64,000 nt of DNA. Origin: Pseudomonas extremaustralis (GTDB lineage: Bacteria > Pseudomonadota > Gammaproteobacteria > Pseudomonadales > Pseudomonadaceae). Location of the stretch: contig NZ_LT629689.1 in the NCBI RefSeq assembly GCF_900102035.1, positions 3,456,001 through 3,520,000 on the forward strand. The letters run 5' to 3'. Every line of letters begins with the position of its first letter. Position 1 is the first letter of the stretch. The notes below the pieces were generated by a model. It did no database searches. It had not been told where the DNA came from and saw only the letters and a program-made list of their open reading frames with translations. This document shows positions 35,173-44,239 of this stretch, in pieces. Made by a program: the position numbers and the translations under genes.

Positions 35173-37196
35173 GGCGCTCGTACCGTAGCCACCTTGGGGC
35201 TGGCCAGGCCGGTGAGGTGTTCATGCAGCACGCGGCGAATTTCGATGATCGCCTGCGGTGTTTCCTGCACGCTGTGCCACGATGGCACGACCAGCTCCGA
35301 GTCGGCGCCAGCCAGGTGCGAGCTGGCGTACGGCACCACGCCGTCACTGGACAGCAGGACCTCGAGGTCTGGCGTGTAGTTGCCGATGATCGAGTGATAG
35401 TGCACTCGTGGCGAAATGGGCAGGTCGGCTGCGGCCTTGACGAAGGGGTCCTGGTTGCTCAGGTTGTCGATGCTGTTGAGGGGGCGCACCAACGCGACCG
35501 GTGCCGCCGCATTGGGGTCAACCAGCACTTGGGCAACCTCCTTGAAACGGTTCAACATCGACACCGGCATCTTCACCAGCCCTGCGGCCCAGCGCGACAC
35601 GCGATTTTCGGCAAACGGGGTACCCCGGTGTGGCGCCGCAGCGAATACGGCCCGGCTCACCTGAGGCAATGGCTCGAAATACAGGTAGGGCCCGAGCTTC
35701 GCCCGGGCTTTTTCCAGGCGCGCGCCTTGCATCCCGTAACTTCCCAGCATGGCATCCCACAACTGGTCACCCGATGAGGACAGCATCAGCCGTGACAACA
35801 CGCCCCCCATGCTGTGCCCGACCAGCACCATATCGTGGCTGGCCTTGGCCGTGCCTTGCGGATCGAAATTCGCCAAGGTCTGCTCGATGGCCTCGCGGAT
35901 GGCCTGATTGTTGACGGCCAGCGGCAGGTTGGTCGGGTAGTAGACCTGCCAGATCTGGTAATTGCGGCGCAGTTCCTCGTCGCCCAGCACTTCATTGGCC
36001 ACGTTGATCCAGGCCTCCGGGCTGCTGGCCAGGCCATGCAGCATGACCACGATGCGCCGGTCGGGATCGAACGGCTGCAGCAGGTAGACATGGGGGCGTT
36101 CCAACACTTCGCCGCGTCCGACCAGAGTCAGCAGGGACTGCCGGGCAAACCCGGAACGCGCCAGCCACAGGCCATAGCCCGACGTGAAGTTGGCCGCCAG
36201 GGGCGCCTGCACACCTGCCATGTCCACCGAATCCTGCCGGTAGGGGTCATAACCGATCACTTCCACCTGATAGGTGGACAACACCTGCTCCAGGGTCTCC
36301 CCGGGAAAGCGCGCCACGGCAGTAATCGCCGGGAAGGGGGTTTCGCTCCAGGGTATTTCATCGCTCCCCTTGCTCACCACGCGCTTGGCCGTCACCGCTA
36401 CCAACTCGGCACCCAGTCCATCCCGACGGTACTGGTTGCGCAACCCGCCAAAGGACAGGGACGCAGCCGGAATCAGCTCCTTCGGCAACAGGCGGTCATC
36501 GGCCAGCCTCACATCGGTCATGCGCCCGCCGATCGTCCAGCGCCCGGTCTTGAGGCGGAAATTACCCTGAGTGTCCTCGGGTGATGGTGGCCGTCCACGG
36601 TAGCGATCGAAGACCTCGACGAGCGCCTGCTGCACCGAAAAGTTGTAGTAGTCGCGCACCTGCGTCTGCCGGTCTTCCAGGGCGCGCTGGCTCGGTGTGC
36701 GGGTGGTCAGGAAGAGGTAGGCGTAGGCATACCGGGCACTCTCCAGGTAGGCATCGGTGCGGGCCTCCGCCGCCATCACCTTGCCGCCGTCCTGGGCTTC
36801 CTTCAGCCACAGCTCGGCCAGCGTGGAAAGCCGCTGTTCGTCACGCAACCCCGTTGTGCTGTCCAGCGCCTCGCGGCAGGCCGGCAGGTCAGCAAGGCAG
36901 CGCTTCTCATCACTGCCCACGACCTGCAGGGCAGCAACCGCCGAAGCACTGAGGTTGCCGGTGGTCAACACATCACCGCGGCGCTGGGCCAGGTAATCAT
37001 TGTTGCTGACCGCCGTGACCTTGACCCCTGCACACCCGGCCAGCACTAGAACCAGCAGGACTGACGGAAAGCAACGCAGTGAACGACTCACAGTGAACGA
37101 AGTGGTGGTATAAGTTGAAGAGCTCACAATCGGTAGATACCCATTACGTCGGAAATGGCGCGGATCATCACGATCCGCATATGGTTCAGACGCCAT
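35169..37196 (-). CDS. Alpha/beta-hydrolase lipoprotein (PGAP1-like)
   Basis: Up to 675 residues. A lipobox (SVLLVLVLAGC) lies near residues 45-55, so the true start is probably internal; a GTG at 37091 would place it correctly, though no good ribosome-binding site helps decide. The C-terminal half is a serine hydrolase: VMLHGLASSPEAW (oxyanion region) and the nucleophile elbow VGHSMGG, with FAAAPHRGTP and a late SDGVVPY segment that may hold the acid. It is predicted to be anchored in the outer membrane and to act on an ester or lipid. It heads a three-gene coupled operon with the DUF4105 protein. Confidence 0.82.
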   Translation of the reverse strand: MASEPYADRDDPRHFRRNGYLPIVSSSTYTTTSFTVSRSLRCFPSVLLVLVLAGCAGVKVTAVSNNDYLAQRRGDVLTTGNLSASAVAALQVVGSDEKRCLADLPACREALDSTTGLRDEQRLSTLAELWLKEAQDGGKVMAAEARTDAYLESARYAYAYLFLTTRTPSQRALEDRQTQVRDYYNFSVQQALVEVFDRYRGRPPSPEDTQGNFRLKTGRWTIGGRMTDVRLADDRLLPKELIPAASLSFGGLRNQYRRDGLGAELVAVTAKRVVSKGSDEIPWSETPFPAITAVARFPGETLEQVLSTYQVEVIGYDPYRQDSVDMAGVQAPLAANFTSGYGLWLARSGFARQSLLTLVGRGEVLERPHVYLLQPFDPDRRIVVMLHGLASSPEAWINVANEVLGDEELRRNYQIWQVYYPTNLPLAVNNQAIREAIEQTLANFDPQGTAKASHDMVLVGHSMGGVLSRLMLSSSGDQLWDAMLGSYGMQGARLEKARAKLGPYLYFEPLPQVSRAVFAAAPHRGTPFAENRVSRWAAGLVKMPVSMLNRFKEVAQVLVDPNAAAPVALVRPLNSIDNLSNQDPFVKAAADLPISPRVHYHSIIGNYTPDLEVLLSSDGVVPYASSHLAGADSELVVPSWHSVQETPQAIIEIRRVLHEHLTGLASPKVATVRAP

Positions 37197-37391
37197 CTCG
37201 ACTGATACAGCGCGAAGTGATTCTGCTGGCGGTAGATGCCAGCCCCAAGTAAGTATCTGCGAATATCTTACGGCCTTATATCCGAAAAACTAAAACAACC
37301 AATTATCCCCGCATTAACAATATATCTACACCGGGAGAGGCCTGAGATAATACCTGCCACAGACACTCCGACTCATAATGAGACGCTACAC

Positions 37392-37916
37392 ATGTCCGAT
37401 GACGGCCACAGAGCCCCACGCCTGATCAAGAAATACGCCAACCGCCGTTTGTACGACACCCATACCAGCACCCACGTCACCCTCCCCGACATCCGCCAGT
37501 TGGTCATCGACGAAGTACCGTTCCAGGTGGTCGACGCCAAGACTGGCGAGGATCTGACTCGCAGCATCCTGCTGCAGATCATTCAGGAAGCGGAAAGCGA
37601 CGGCGAGCCGCTCTTCTCCAGCGATATGCTCAAGGGCATCATCCGTTTCTATGGCCCATTCCAGGGCATGCTCGGCAACTATCTGGAAAAGAGCATCCAG
37701 ACTGTGATCGAAATCCAGACCCAGACCGGGGTGCAATCCTCACAGGCCTGGAGCGACTTTATGCACAAGCAGGTGCCCGTCATGCAGGAGATGATGAGCC
37801 AGTACGTAGAACAGTCGAAGAAGCTCTACTTGGGCACCCAGAACCTATTCGGTATGTTCGGCGGCATCCCACCCGGCAATTTCAGGCAGACGAAAAAAGA
37901 CGGTGATGAGCAATGA
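37392..37916 (+). CDS. phaR: PHA synthesis repressor PhaR
   Basis: A 174-residue regulator. The N-terminal PHB/PHA accumulation DNA-binding domain (LIKKYANRRLYDTHTSTHVT) is followed by the PHB_acc domain (DMLKGIIRFYGPFQGMLG). PhaR represses phasin and its own gene and is released when it binds nascent PHA granules. The ATG at 37392 gives the usual start; an upstream frame extension lacks similarity. It converges on the phasin gene with a 34-base gap. Its presence marks a short-chain PHB system, since the mcl-PHA system native to Pseudomonas uses PhaD, PhaF and PhaI. Confidence 0.93.
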   Translation: MSDDGHRAPRLIKKYANRRLYDTHTSTHVTLPDIRQLVIDEVPFQVVDAKTGEDLTRSILLQIIQEAESDGEPLFSSDMLKGIIRFYGPFQGMLGNYLEKSIQTVIEIQTQTGVQSSQAWSDFMHKQVPVMQEMMSQYVEQSKKLYLGTQNLFGMFGGIPPGNFRQTKKDGDEQ

Positions 37917-37950
37917 AACTCATCACCGTCCGTGACACGGCCGCCCTGCC

Positions 37951-38517
37951 TTACTTGCGCCCGCCCGCAGCCTTGCCGGCTTCACGAGTGGCCTGACCGG
38001 CCGCGGAAGCGGCGGCAGCGATGCCGTTCTCAGCGATCTCGGCTGCCTGCTTGGCGGCTTTCTGCGCGCTTTCATAGACACTGCCGGCGCTTTCCAGTGC
38101 CGACTTGAGCACGGCTACCGCCGGTTCCGCACCCGCCGGGGCGTTTTTGGCGATAACGTCCACCAGTTCCCGCACCTGCTTGGTGCCCGCCTCGACCTGG
38201 CGCTCGGCAAGCTTGGCGATATCCGCCTGCGTGCTGGAGACCAGATCGTACACCTCGCGATTGAACTCCAGCAGGCGCTCCGCCTGGGCTGCCGGCTGAG
38301 CGAAGGACGCCTGCAACTCGGCGAAGGCCTGCGGGTCACGCACTGACAGCAGCTTGCGCAAGCTGTCGAACTGCTCGCCACTGGAAGCGCGTAGCGCCTT
38401 GAATTGCAACTGACTGAGCTGCTCGACGCTCTCGAATACCTTGCCACTGATCTGCTGCAGCAGGTCAAGGTTGGCTTTCTGTGCGCTTTGCAGTTTTTCC
38501 GAATCAAAAAAAGACAT
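37951..38517 (-). CDS. phaP: Phasin (granule-associated protein, PhaP type)
   Basis: A 188-residue helical, Ala- and Gln-rich protein of the TIGR01841 phasin family. It starts MSFFDSEKLQSAQKANLDLL and continues with FNREVYDLVSSTQADIAKLAE, ending in an Ala-rich, lysine-terminated tail that resembles the histone-like tails of some phasins. Phasins coat PHB granules and control their size. The start at 38517 is preceded by GGAGAT. Two possible PhaR operators lie upstream at 38605-38646. Confidence 0.9.
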   Translation of the reverse strand: MSFFDSEKLQSAQKANLDLLQQISGKVFESVEQLSQLQFKALRASSGEQFDSLRKLLSVRDPQAFAELQASFAQPAAQAERLLEFNREVYDLVSSTQADIAKLAERQVEAGTKQVRELVDVIAKNAPAGAEPAVAVLKSALESAGSVYESAQKAAKQAAEIAENGIAAAASAAGQATREAGKAAGGRK

Positions 38518-38604
38518 GGTCGGATCTCCTGGCAATGGGGAAGGCCACCTACGGCCTGACACGCGAAAGCCATCCATGATGGAGCTGCCGCGCCAGCATA
38601 ATAT

Positions 38605-38646
38605 TGCACCGCACAAAAAAGATCGCAAGAGCTTTTTTGCACTGCA
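38605..38646 (-). promoter_or_regulatory. Pair of putative PhaR operators upstream of phaP
   Basis: Two near-identical palindromes TGC-NNN-GCA (TGCACCGCA at 38605-38613 and TGCACTGCA at 38638-38646) have centres 33 bases apart, about three helical turns. PhaR of Paracoccus is known to prefer TGC-N3-GCA-type sequences in the phaP promoter. The region is A/T-rich around the sites. Assignment is inference. Confidence 0.55.
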
Positions 38647-38764
38647 AAAAAATTTTGCCCAAGCCGCAGCGATTCGCTATAAACCTAGCCTTAACGCCAT
38701 GCAGCCTCTCCAAGGGGAGGATTGAGCGCAGGCCTTTAGCACGCCACCGAGATAGGAAATGCTC

Positions 38765-41314
38765 ATGAGCCAGGAAAGTTTTTTTGCGAAGCGAGAAGAC
38801 AGCTTTTCCTCATTCCATAATCTGTTCGAACACCTCAGCCGTCTGCAGCAGTTGCACGGCAAGCTTATGCTCGATGCCTTCGGCCAACGCCATGCGGCCC
38901 TGCTCGCGCCCCTCAACGAAGGTCGCCTGCGTGCCCCCAGCCCGGGAGACTGCTGGGAATACCTGGTCGACTGCGGGCAACGCGGCCTGCTGTTCTGGGA
39001 TGCACTGCGCCAGCGTGGCGACAATACCCTGGCCCACGAGCGCGCCGGCTATCCCCTGCTGCTCAAGTTTCCCTACGAGGTGCTGATCGACGGCCACGAC
39101 CTGCCTCATCCGGTCAACTATTCCCTGCTGCGCATCCTTCCAACGGCTGACCAGCCAAGCGATGCCACGCGTCAGCCGGTCATCGTCATCGATCCGCGCG
39201 GCGGTCATGGCGCCGGCATCGGCGGCTTCAAGCAAGACTCCGAAATTGGCGAAAGCCTGCGCGCCGGGCATCCGACCTATTTCATCGCCTTCAGCCATGC
39301 CCCCGCGCCCGGCCAGACCCTGCTCGACATCGCCGAGGCCGAAGCCCGCTATATCGAAACGGTCAGCGCGCGCCATCCCGAGGCCGGCAAGCCGGTGGTG
39401 ATCGGCAACTGCCAGGCCGGCTGGGCGCTGATGGGCCTGGCGGCGGCACGTCCGGAACTGCCGGGCCTGGTGATCGTCAACGGTGCGCCGCTGTCCTACT
39501 GGGCCGGCGTCAACGGGCGCAACCCGATGCGCTATGCCGGCGGCCTGCTCGGCGGCGCCTGGATGACCCGCCTGGGCAGCGACCTGGGCAACGGCCGCTT
39601 CGACGGCACCTGGCTGGTCAGCAACTTCGAGAGCCTGAACCCGGCCAACACCTACTGGAGCAAGTACTACAACCTGTTCCGCGACGTCGACGCCGAAACC
39701 CCGCGCTTTCTCGATTTCGAACGCTGGTGGGGCAGCCCGACCCTGCTCAACAGCGAGGAGATCGAGGTGATCGTCGACGACCTGTTCATCGGCAACCGCC
39801 TGGCCGGCGGTTCCGGTCGCACGAGCGGCATCGATCTGAAACGCATCGAGGCGCCCGTGGTGGTGTTCTGCTCGTACGGCGACAACATCACTCCGCCGCA
39901 GCAGGCACTGAACTGGATAGCCGACGTCTACCCCAGCGACCTGGCACTGCGCAGCGCCGGACGCACCATCGTCTACCTGCAGCATGCCAGCATCGGCCAC
40001 CTGGGCATCTTCGTCTCCGGCAAGGTCGCCCGGCGCGAACACCGGCAGCTGCTCGGCGCCATCGATGCCATCGCCCTGCTGTCGCCTGGCCTGTACGAGT
40101 TGATGATCGACGATCTACCGGCATCCCCCAGTGGTGACCAGGCGTATCAGGTACATTTCGAGTCCCGGCGTATCGCCGATATTCTCGCCCACGATGAAGA
40201 TGGCCGAAGCGACGAGCGTGAATTCGCCCTGGTCGACCGCGTCTCCGGACTCAACAGCACGCTTTACGACTGGTTCGTGCGGCCCTGGATGCGCAGGGCG
40301 ATCAACGAACCACTCGCCGAATCCCTGCGCAAGAGCCACCCATTTCACCAGCAGCAGATCGTCTGGAGCAGCCTCAATCCAGCCCTCTGGTGGCTGGCGG
40401 GAAGCGCGGCCCTGACCCGCACCAATCGCCGCCCGGCATCCCCCAACAACCCCCTGCTTGCCTGGCAAGAGGTATTCTCCAGCGTCATCGAGGCCCAGCT
40501 CGATGGTTATCGCGACATCCGCGATGCATCCCAGGAGTTGCTCTTCCACAGCTTCTACGGCGGGCTGAGCACCCTGACCGGAGGGCAAGCACCGCGCTCG
40601 CAACAGAGCCACATAGAACAACGGGACAAGGCTCTGATCGAGCATCTGCACGACTCGCTTCTCCAGGGTGGGGAGCGGGAAGCGCTCATTCGCATTTTCT
40701 GCCTGCTCGCACGTGCCAGCGGCAGGTTCGGCAAAGAACGCATCGAAGAGCTCGCCCAGCGCGCTCGCACGCTCTCGCAACAGCTCGGCATCGACCCTCT
40801 CGCCGTACGTGACAGCGTCCGCCTGCAGGATCTACTGGTCTTCGCCCACCCCGAGGAAAGCCTGAACACCTTGCCCCTTTTGCTAGCCAAGGCCAGCCAG
40901 CGTGAAGTCGTCCTGACAGCCGCCACGCACCTCGTGCCTGAGTTGCTGTACGCCGAGGGTGCCGTGGGTGATCTTTGGCGTCGGTTGCATGATCTGCTCG
41001 AACACCCATTGCCGGATTTCGCCCAACCATCCGTGCCACTCATCACGGTGGACAGCCCGCCAGAGCAAATCCAGGCAAGCCTGCGCCTCCCCGAGGCGGA
41101 CGCCCCTACGTCCAAGGCCGCCACGCGACCAAGGAAGAAAAATGCCGCCCGGCCTGCCAAGGCGCAGGCACAGACTGATGCCAGCCCGCCCCCGGCAGCG
41201 ACCCGGAGCAGGAGCCCAGTGGCCGCGCCGGAAAAACCAGCACGCATCAAGGCAACCCGCTCCGCGCCCGCACCTGGCCTCGCGAGCCCGGACAAGGGAG
41301 GCAACGCCGAATGA
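38765..41314 (+). CDS. DUF3141 protein, PhaC-like alpha/beta hydrolase with Cys nucleophile
   Basis: 849 residues from the ATG at 38765, which has AGGA seven bases upstream. The alpha/beta-hydrolase core (about 100-430) shows a PhaC-like triad pattern: nucleophile elbow IGNCQAGW with Cys216; SYGDNITPP with Asp373, like the GTHDDHIVPW of PhaC; and ASIGHLGIFVSG with His412. The middle part is helical, and the last about 80 residues are a Pro/Ala/Lys-rich tail. The function is unknown. It opens an operon with pta, ackA and fabI, overlapping pta by 4 bases. An orf-pta-ackA-fabI operon under phosphate control is known in Sinorhizobium meliloti. Involvement in PHA or acyl-CoA turnover is inference. 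Confidence 0.85.
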   Translation: MSQESFFAKREDSFSSFHNLFEHLSRLQQLHGKLMLDAFGQRHAALLAPLNEGRLRAPSPGDCWEYLVDCGQRGLLFWDALRQRGDNTLAHERAGYPLLLKFPYEVLIDGHDLPHPVNYSLLRILPTADQPSDATRQPVIVIDPRGGHGAGIGGFKQDSEIGESLRAGHPTYFIAFSHAPAPGQTLLDIAEAEARYIETVSARHPEAGKPVVIGNCQAGWALMGLAAARPELPGLVIVNGAPLSYWAGVNGRNPMRYAGGLLGGAWMTRLGSDLGNGRFDGTWLVSNFESLNPANTYWSKYYNLFRDVDAETPRFLDFERWWGSPTLLNSEEIEVIVDDLFIGNRLAGGSGRTSGIDLKRIEAPVVVFCSYGDNITPPQQALNWIADVYPSDLALRSAGRTIVYLQHASIGHLGIFVSGKVARREHRQLLGAIDAIALLSPGLYELMIDDLPASPSGDQAYQVHFESRRIADILAHDEDGRSDEREFALVDRVSGLNSTLYDWFVRPWMRRAINEPLAESLRKSHPFHQQQIVWSSLNPALWWLAGSAALTRTNRRPASPNNPLLAWQEVFSSVIEAQLDGYRDIRDASQELLFHSFYGGLSTLTGGQAPRSQQSHIEQRDKALIEHLHDSLLQGGEREALIRIFCLLARASGRFGKERIEELAQRARTLSQQLGIDPLAVRDSVRLQDLLVFAHPEESLNTLPLLLAKASQREVVLTAATHLVPELLYAEGAVGDLWRRLHDLLEHPLPDFAQPSVPLITVDSPPEQIQASLRLPEADAPTSKAATRPRKKNAARPAKAQAQTDASPPPAATRSRSPVAAPEKPARIKATRSAPAPGLASPDKGGNAE

Positions 41315-42243
41315 GCTTGGATCACTACCAGGCGCTGCTGAACCGCTGCGCCGAGATTGGCCCGCTGCCCACCATCGTCGTGCATCCTTGCGAGGCGAAC
41401 GCGCTACGCGGGGCGCTGGAGGCCACCCAGGCCGGGCTGATCACACCGATTCTGGTTGGCCCGCGCCAGAAGATTGCGGCAACCGCCAGCGAAGCCGGTC
41501 TGGATATCGACGGGCTGACCGTGGAGGACGTGCCACACAGCCACGCCGCCGCCGAGCGTGGTGTCGCCCTGATCCGCCAAGGCCGTGGCGAGTTGCTGAT
41601 GAAAGGCAGCCTGCACAGCGATGAACTGCTGCATGCCGTGGCCGACCGCGAAAACGGTCTGCGCACGGAACGGCGCCTCAGCCATGTGTTCGCCATGAGC
41701 GTGCCCAGCTACCACAAGCCGCTGTTCGTCACCGACGCGGCGGTCAACATCTTCCCCGGCCTGGAAGACAAGGCCGACATCTGCCGCAATGTGATCCAGA
41801 TGCTGCACGCTCTCGGCATCGAACAGCCCAAGGTGGCGCTGCTGTCGGCGGTGGAAACCGTCACCGCCAAGCTGCCTTCAACCCTGGAGGCCGCCGCACT
41901 GGTGGTCATGTCCCGGCGCGGACAGATCGACGGCGCGCTGCTCGACGGGCCACTGGCCTTCGACAATGCGATCAACGCCGAAGCCGCGCGGGTCAAGGGT
42001 ATCCACTCAGAAGTCGCCGGCGACCCGGACATCCTGCTGGTACCGGACATGGAAGCGGGCAACATCCTCGCCAAGCAGCTGATCTATCTAGCCGGAGCCG
42101 AAGCTGCTGGCATCGTCCTTGGCGCCCGAGTACCTATTGTTTTCACCAGCCGCGCTGACAGTCCAAGAGCGCGCATCGCCAGTTGTGGGCTGGCCGTGCT
42201 ACTTGCCGAAGCACGGCGCGCTCGCCTGGGGATACCTGTATGA
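41311..42243 (+). CDS. pta: Phosphate acetyl/butyryltransferase
   Basis: A 310-residue short-form phosphotransacylase that interconverts acyl-CoA and acyl-phosphate. Visible marks: HPCEANALRGALEA near the N-terminus, the LLMKGSLHSDELLHAV motif, the VTDAAVNIFPGLEDKADICRN block, and the C-terminal LVPDMEAGNILAKQL. The MaoC (hydratase) domain that many relatives carry at the N-terminus is absent. It overlaps its neighbours by 4 bases on both sides. Acetyl- versus butyryl- or hydroxybutyryl-specificity cannot be decided. Confidence 0.9.
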   Translation: MSLDHYQALLNRCAEIGPLPTIVVHPCEANALRGALEATQAGLITPILVGPRQKIAATASEAGLDIDGLTVEDVPHSHAAAERGVALIRQGRGELLMKGSLHSDELLHAVADRENGLRTERRLSHVFAMSVPSYHKPLFVTDAAVNIFPGLEDKADICRNVIQMLHALGIEQPKVALLSAVETVTAKLPSTLEAAALVVMSRRGQIDGALLDGPLAFDNAINAEAARVKGIHSEVAGDPDILLVPDMEAGNILAKQLIYLAGAEAAGIVLGARVPIVFTSRADSPRARIASCGLAVLLAEARRARLGIPV

Positions 42244-43448
42244 GCCCTGTTCAGGACGAACTCATCGTCACCGTCAACGCAGGCTCTTCGAGCATTAAGA
42301 CCGGCCTATTCTCCGGTCGCCGGGGCGAAGATCAACCTCGCTTGCTGGCGCGCGGAAAGCTGGACGGGATTGGCGTGGCGCCACGTCTACAGGTCGTCAT
42401 GGCCGACGGAACGATAATGCAGGACACGAGTTTCGAGCCGGAACAGATTGCCAATATGCAGGCGGCCTTCCAGCAGATCTATCGTGTCCTTGAAGAAGGC
42501 CTACAGGATCGCCCACCGGTGCTGATCGGCCATCGTGTGGTGCACGGGGGCATGGATTTCAGCGCACCGGTGCGCGTGGATCACACTACACTGGCACGTC
42601 TGAAGACGCTGGAGCCTCTGGCACCACTGCATCAACCGCACAGCCTCGCGGCAATCCATGCCGCGCTCGAGCACGACCCTCAACTGCCCCAGATCGCCTG
42701 CTTCGACACGGCTTTCCATGCTGGACGCAATGAAATCAGTCAACTCTTCGGCTTGCCCTACGCGCTATACGAACAGGGCGTACGCCGTTACGGCTTTCAT
42801 GGCCTGTCCTTCGAATACGTCAGCCAGCGCCTAATCGACAAAACACCGGAGCTCGCTACCGGCAAGCTGGTCATCGCTCACCTAGGCAATGGTTCCAGCC
42901 TTTGCGCTATCGAAGCTGGCCGCAGCATCGAAATGACAACAGGTTTTAGTGCTCTCGACGGCTTACCCATGGGAAGCCGCTGCGGCGCCGTGGATCCAGG
43001 CGTATTGCTGTACCTGCTGGGGCAAGGCATATCTGTTGATGAGCTGGAAAAACTGCTGTACAGACAATCCGGCCTGCTCGGCATATCCGGGGTCAGCAGC
43101 GACATGCGCAAGCTACGCGCCAGCAACGAGCCGCGCGCGGCCCTGGCCATCGACTACTACGCCTACCGTATCGCCCAGGAAGTCGGTCGGCTTGCCACAT
43201 GCCTGGGCGGACTGGACGCACTGGTATTCACGGCCGGTATCGGCGAGAAGGATGCTGAGCTGCGTGCCCAGGTACTACAGCATCTCGCGCCGCTCTTCGG
43301 GCTGCAGCTAGACGACACGGCGAACCGACGCAACGCCGAGCTTATATCCGGTACATCCAGCACCCGATCAGTATGGGTCATCCCCACCGACGAAGAGAGC
43401 ATCATCGCGCGCCATAGCTGGCACCTGTATCAGGAGCAACACCCATGA
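42240..43448 (+). CDS. ackA: Acetate kinase (acyl-kinase family)
   Basis: A 402-residue sugar-kinase-fold enzyme that makes ATP from acetyl-phosphate and ADP. Family marks are the N-terminal TVNAGSSSIKTGLF, the catalytic RYGFHGLSFEYVSQR, IAHLGNGSSLCAIE, and the late FTAGIGEKDAELR. The start at 42240 overlaps the pta stop by 4 bases; the frame is open for 19 codons before. With pta it can convert acyl-CoA to acid plus ATP, useful when oxygen limits respiration or when PHB synthesis is saturated (inference). Confidence 0.93.
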   Translation: MSPVQDELIVTVNAGSSSIKTGLFSGRRGEDQPRLLARGKLDGIGVAPRLQVVMADGTIMQDTSFEPEQIANMQAAFQQIYRVLEEGLQDRPPVLIGHRVVHGGMDFSAPVRVDHTTLARLKTLEPLAPLHQPHSLAAIHAALEHDPQLPQIACFDTAFHAGRNEISQLFGLPYALYEQGVRRYGFHGLSFEYVSQRLIDKTPELATGKLVIAHLGNGSSLCAIEAGRSIEMTTGFSALDGLPMGSRCGAVDPGVLLYLLGQGISVDELEKLLYRQSGLLGISGVSSDMRKLRASNEPRAALAIDYYAYRIAQEVGRLATCLGGLDALVFTAGIGEKDAELRAQVLQHLAPLFGLQLDDTANRRNAELISGTSSTRSVWVIPTDEESIIARHSWHLYQEQHP

Positions 43449-44224
43449 GCATCAAAGAAAGTCTGTCCCTGGCTGGCAAGCGCGGCCTGGTGGTAGGCAT
43501 CGCAAACACCCATTCGATCGCCTGGGGCTGTGCCCAAGCGCTACATGAAATGGGCGCGGAACTGGCCATCACCTGGCTGAATGAGAAAGCCAGGGCGCAT
43601 GTCGAGCCCCTGGCGCAACAGGTGCAAGCCAGCGTGCGGATGCCGCTGGACGTCACCCGGCCCGGCGAGCTAGAGGCTCTATTCGAGCACATTACAGAGC
43701 AATGGGGATCACTGGACTTCGTCGTACACTGCCTGGCCAGCGCACCCAAAGAGGAAATCCGCGGCCGCCTGCTGGACAGTTCCAGCAGCGGCTTTCAGCA
43801 GGCCATGGACATTTCCTGCCACTCCTTCATCCGCATGGCGCACCTGGCCGAGCCGTTGATGCCCCAGGGCGGCAGTCTGGTAACCATGAGTTACTTGGGA
43901 GCCCAGGAAACGATCGAAGGATACGCACTGATGGGCCCAGTCAAAGCCGCCCTGGAATCAAGTGTGCGCTACCTGGCCACCGAGCTGGGGCCACACAACA
44001 TCCGCGTGCATGCCATTTCCCCCGGCCCCATGCCGACTCGAGCAGCATCCGGGCTGAAAGACTTTGATCACCTGCTGCAAACCTCTACCCATCGCGCGCC
44101 CCTGCGCCGCCTAGTCAGCTTGGAAGAAGTCGGCGGTCTGTGCGCATGGCTGGTCAGTAATGCCAGTCAGGGCCAAACTGGCGGCGTCCACTTCGTCGAT
44201 GGCGGCCTGAACATCCTCGGCTAA
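43445..44224 (+). CDS. fabI: Enoyl-ACP reductase (NADH), FabI-like
   Basis: A 259-residue enoyl reductase of the SDR superfamily. The nucleotide-binding segment is GLVVGIANTHSIAWG, and the FabI-specific active site Y150...Y160-x6-K167 lies in SYLGAQETIEGYALMGPVKA. In the SDR FabI class the final step of the fatty-acid cycle reduces trans-2-enoyl-ACP. Because it is the last gene of a pta-ackA operon it may act as an alternative NADH-consuming reductase instead of the housekeeping FabI, which should be elsewhere on the chromosome (inference). It overlaps ackA by 4 bases. Confidence 0.9.
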   Translation: MSIKESLSLAGKRGLVVGIANTHSIAWGCAQALHEMGAELAITWLNEKARAHVEPLAQQVQASVRMPLDVTRPGELEALFEHITEQWGSLDFVVHCLASAPKEEIRGRLLDSSSSGFQQAMDISCHSFIRMAHLAEPLMPQGGSLVTMSYLGAQETIEGYALMGPVKAALESSVRYLATELGPHNIRVHAISPGPMPTRAASGLKDFDHLLQTSTHRAPLRRLVSLEEVGGLCAWLVSNASQGQTGGVHFVDGGLNILG

Positions 44225-44239
44225 CCGCAAGGACTCTTC

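Noticed and set aside
38810..40042. 410-residue frame antisense to the DUF3141 gene
   Set aside because: Shadow frame; the plus strand carries the coupled operon and the recognisable domain.
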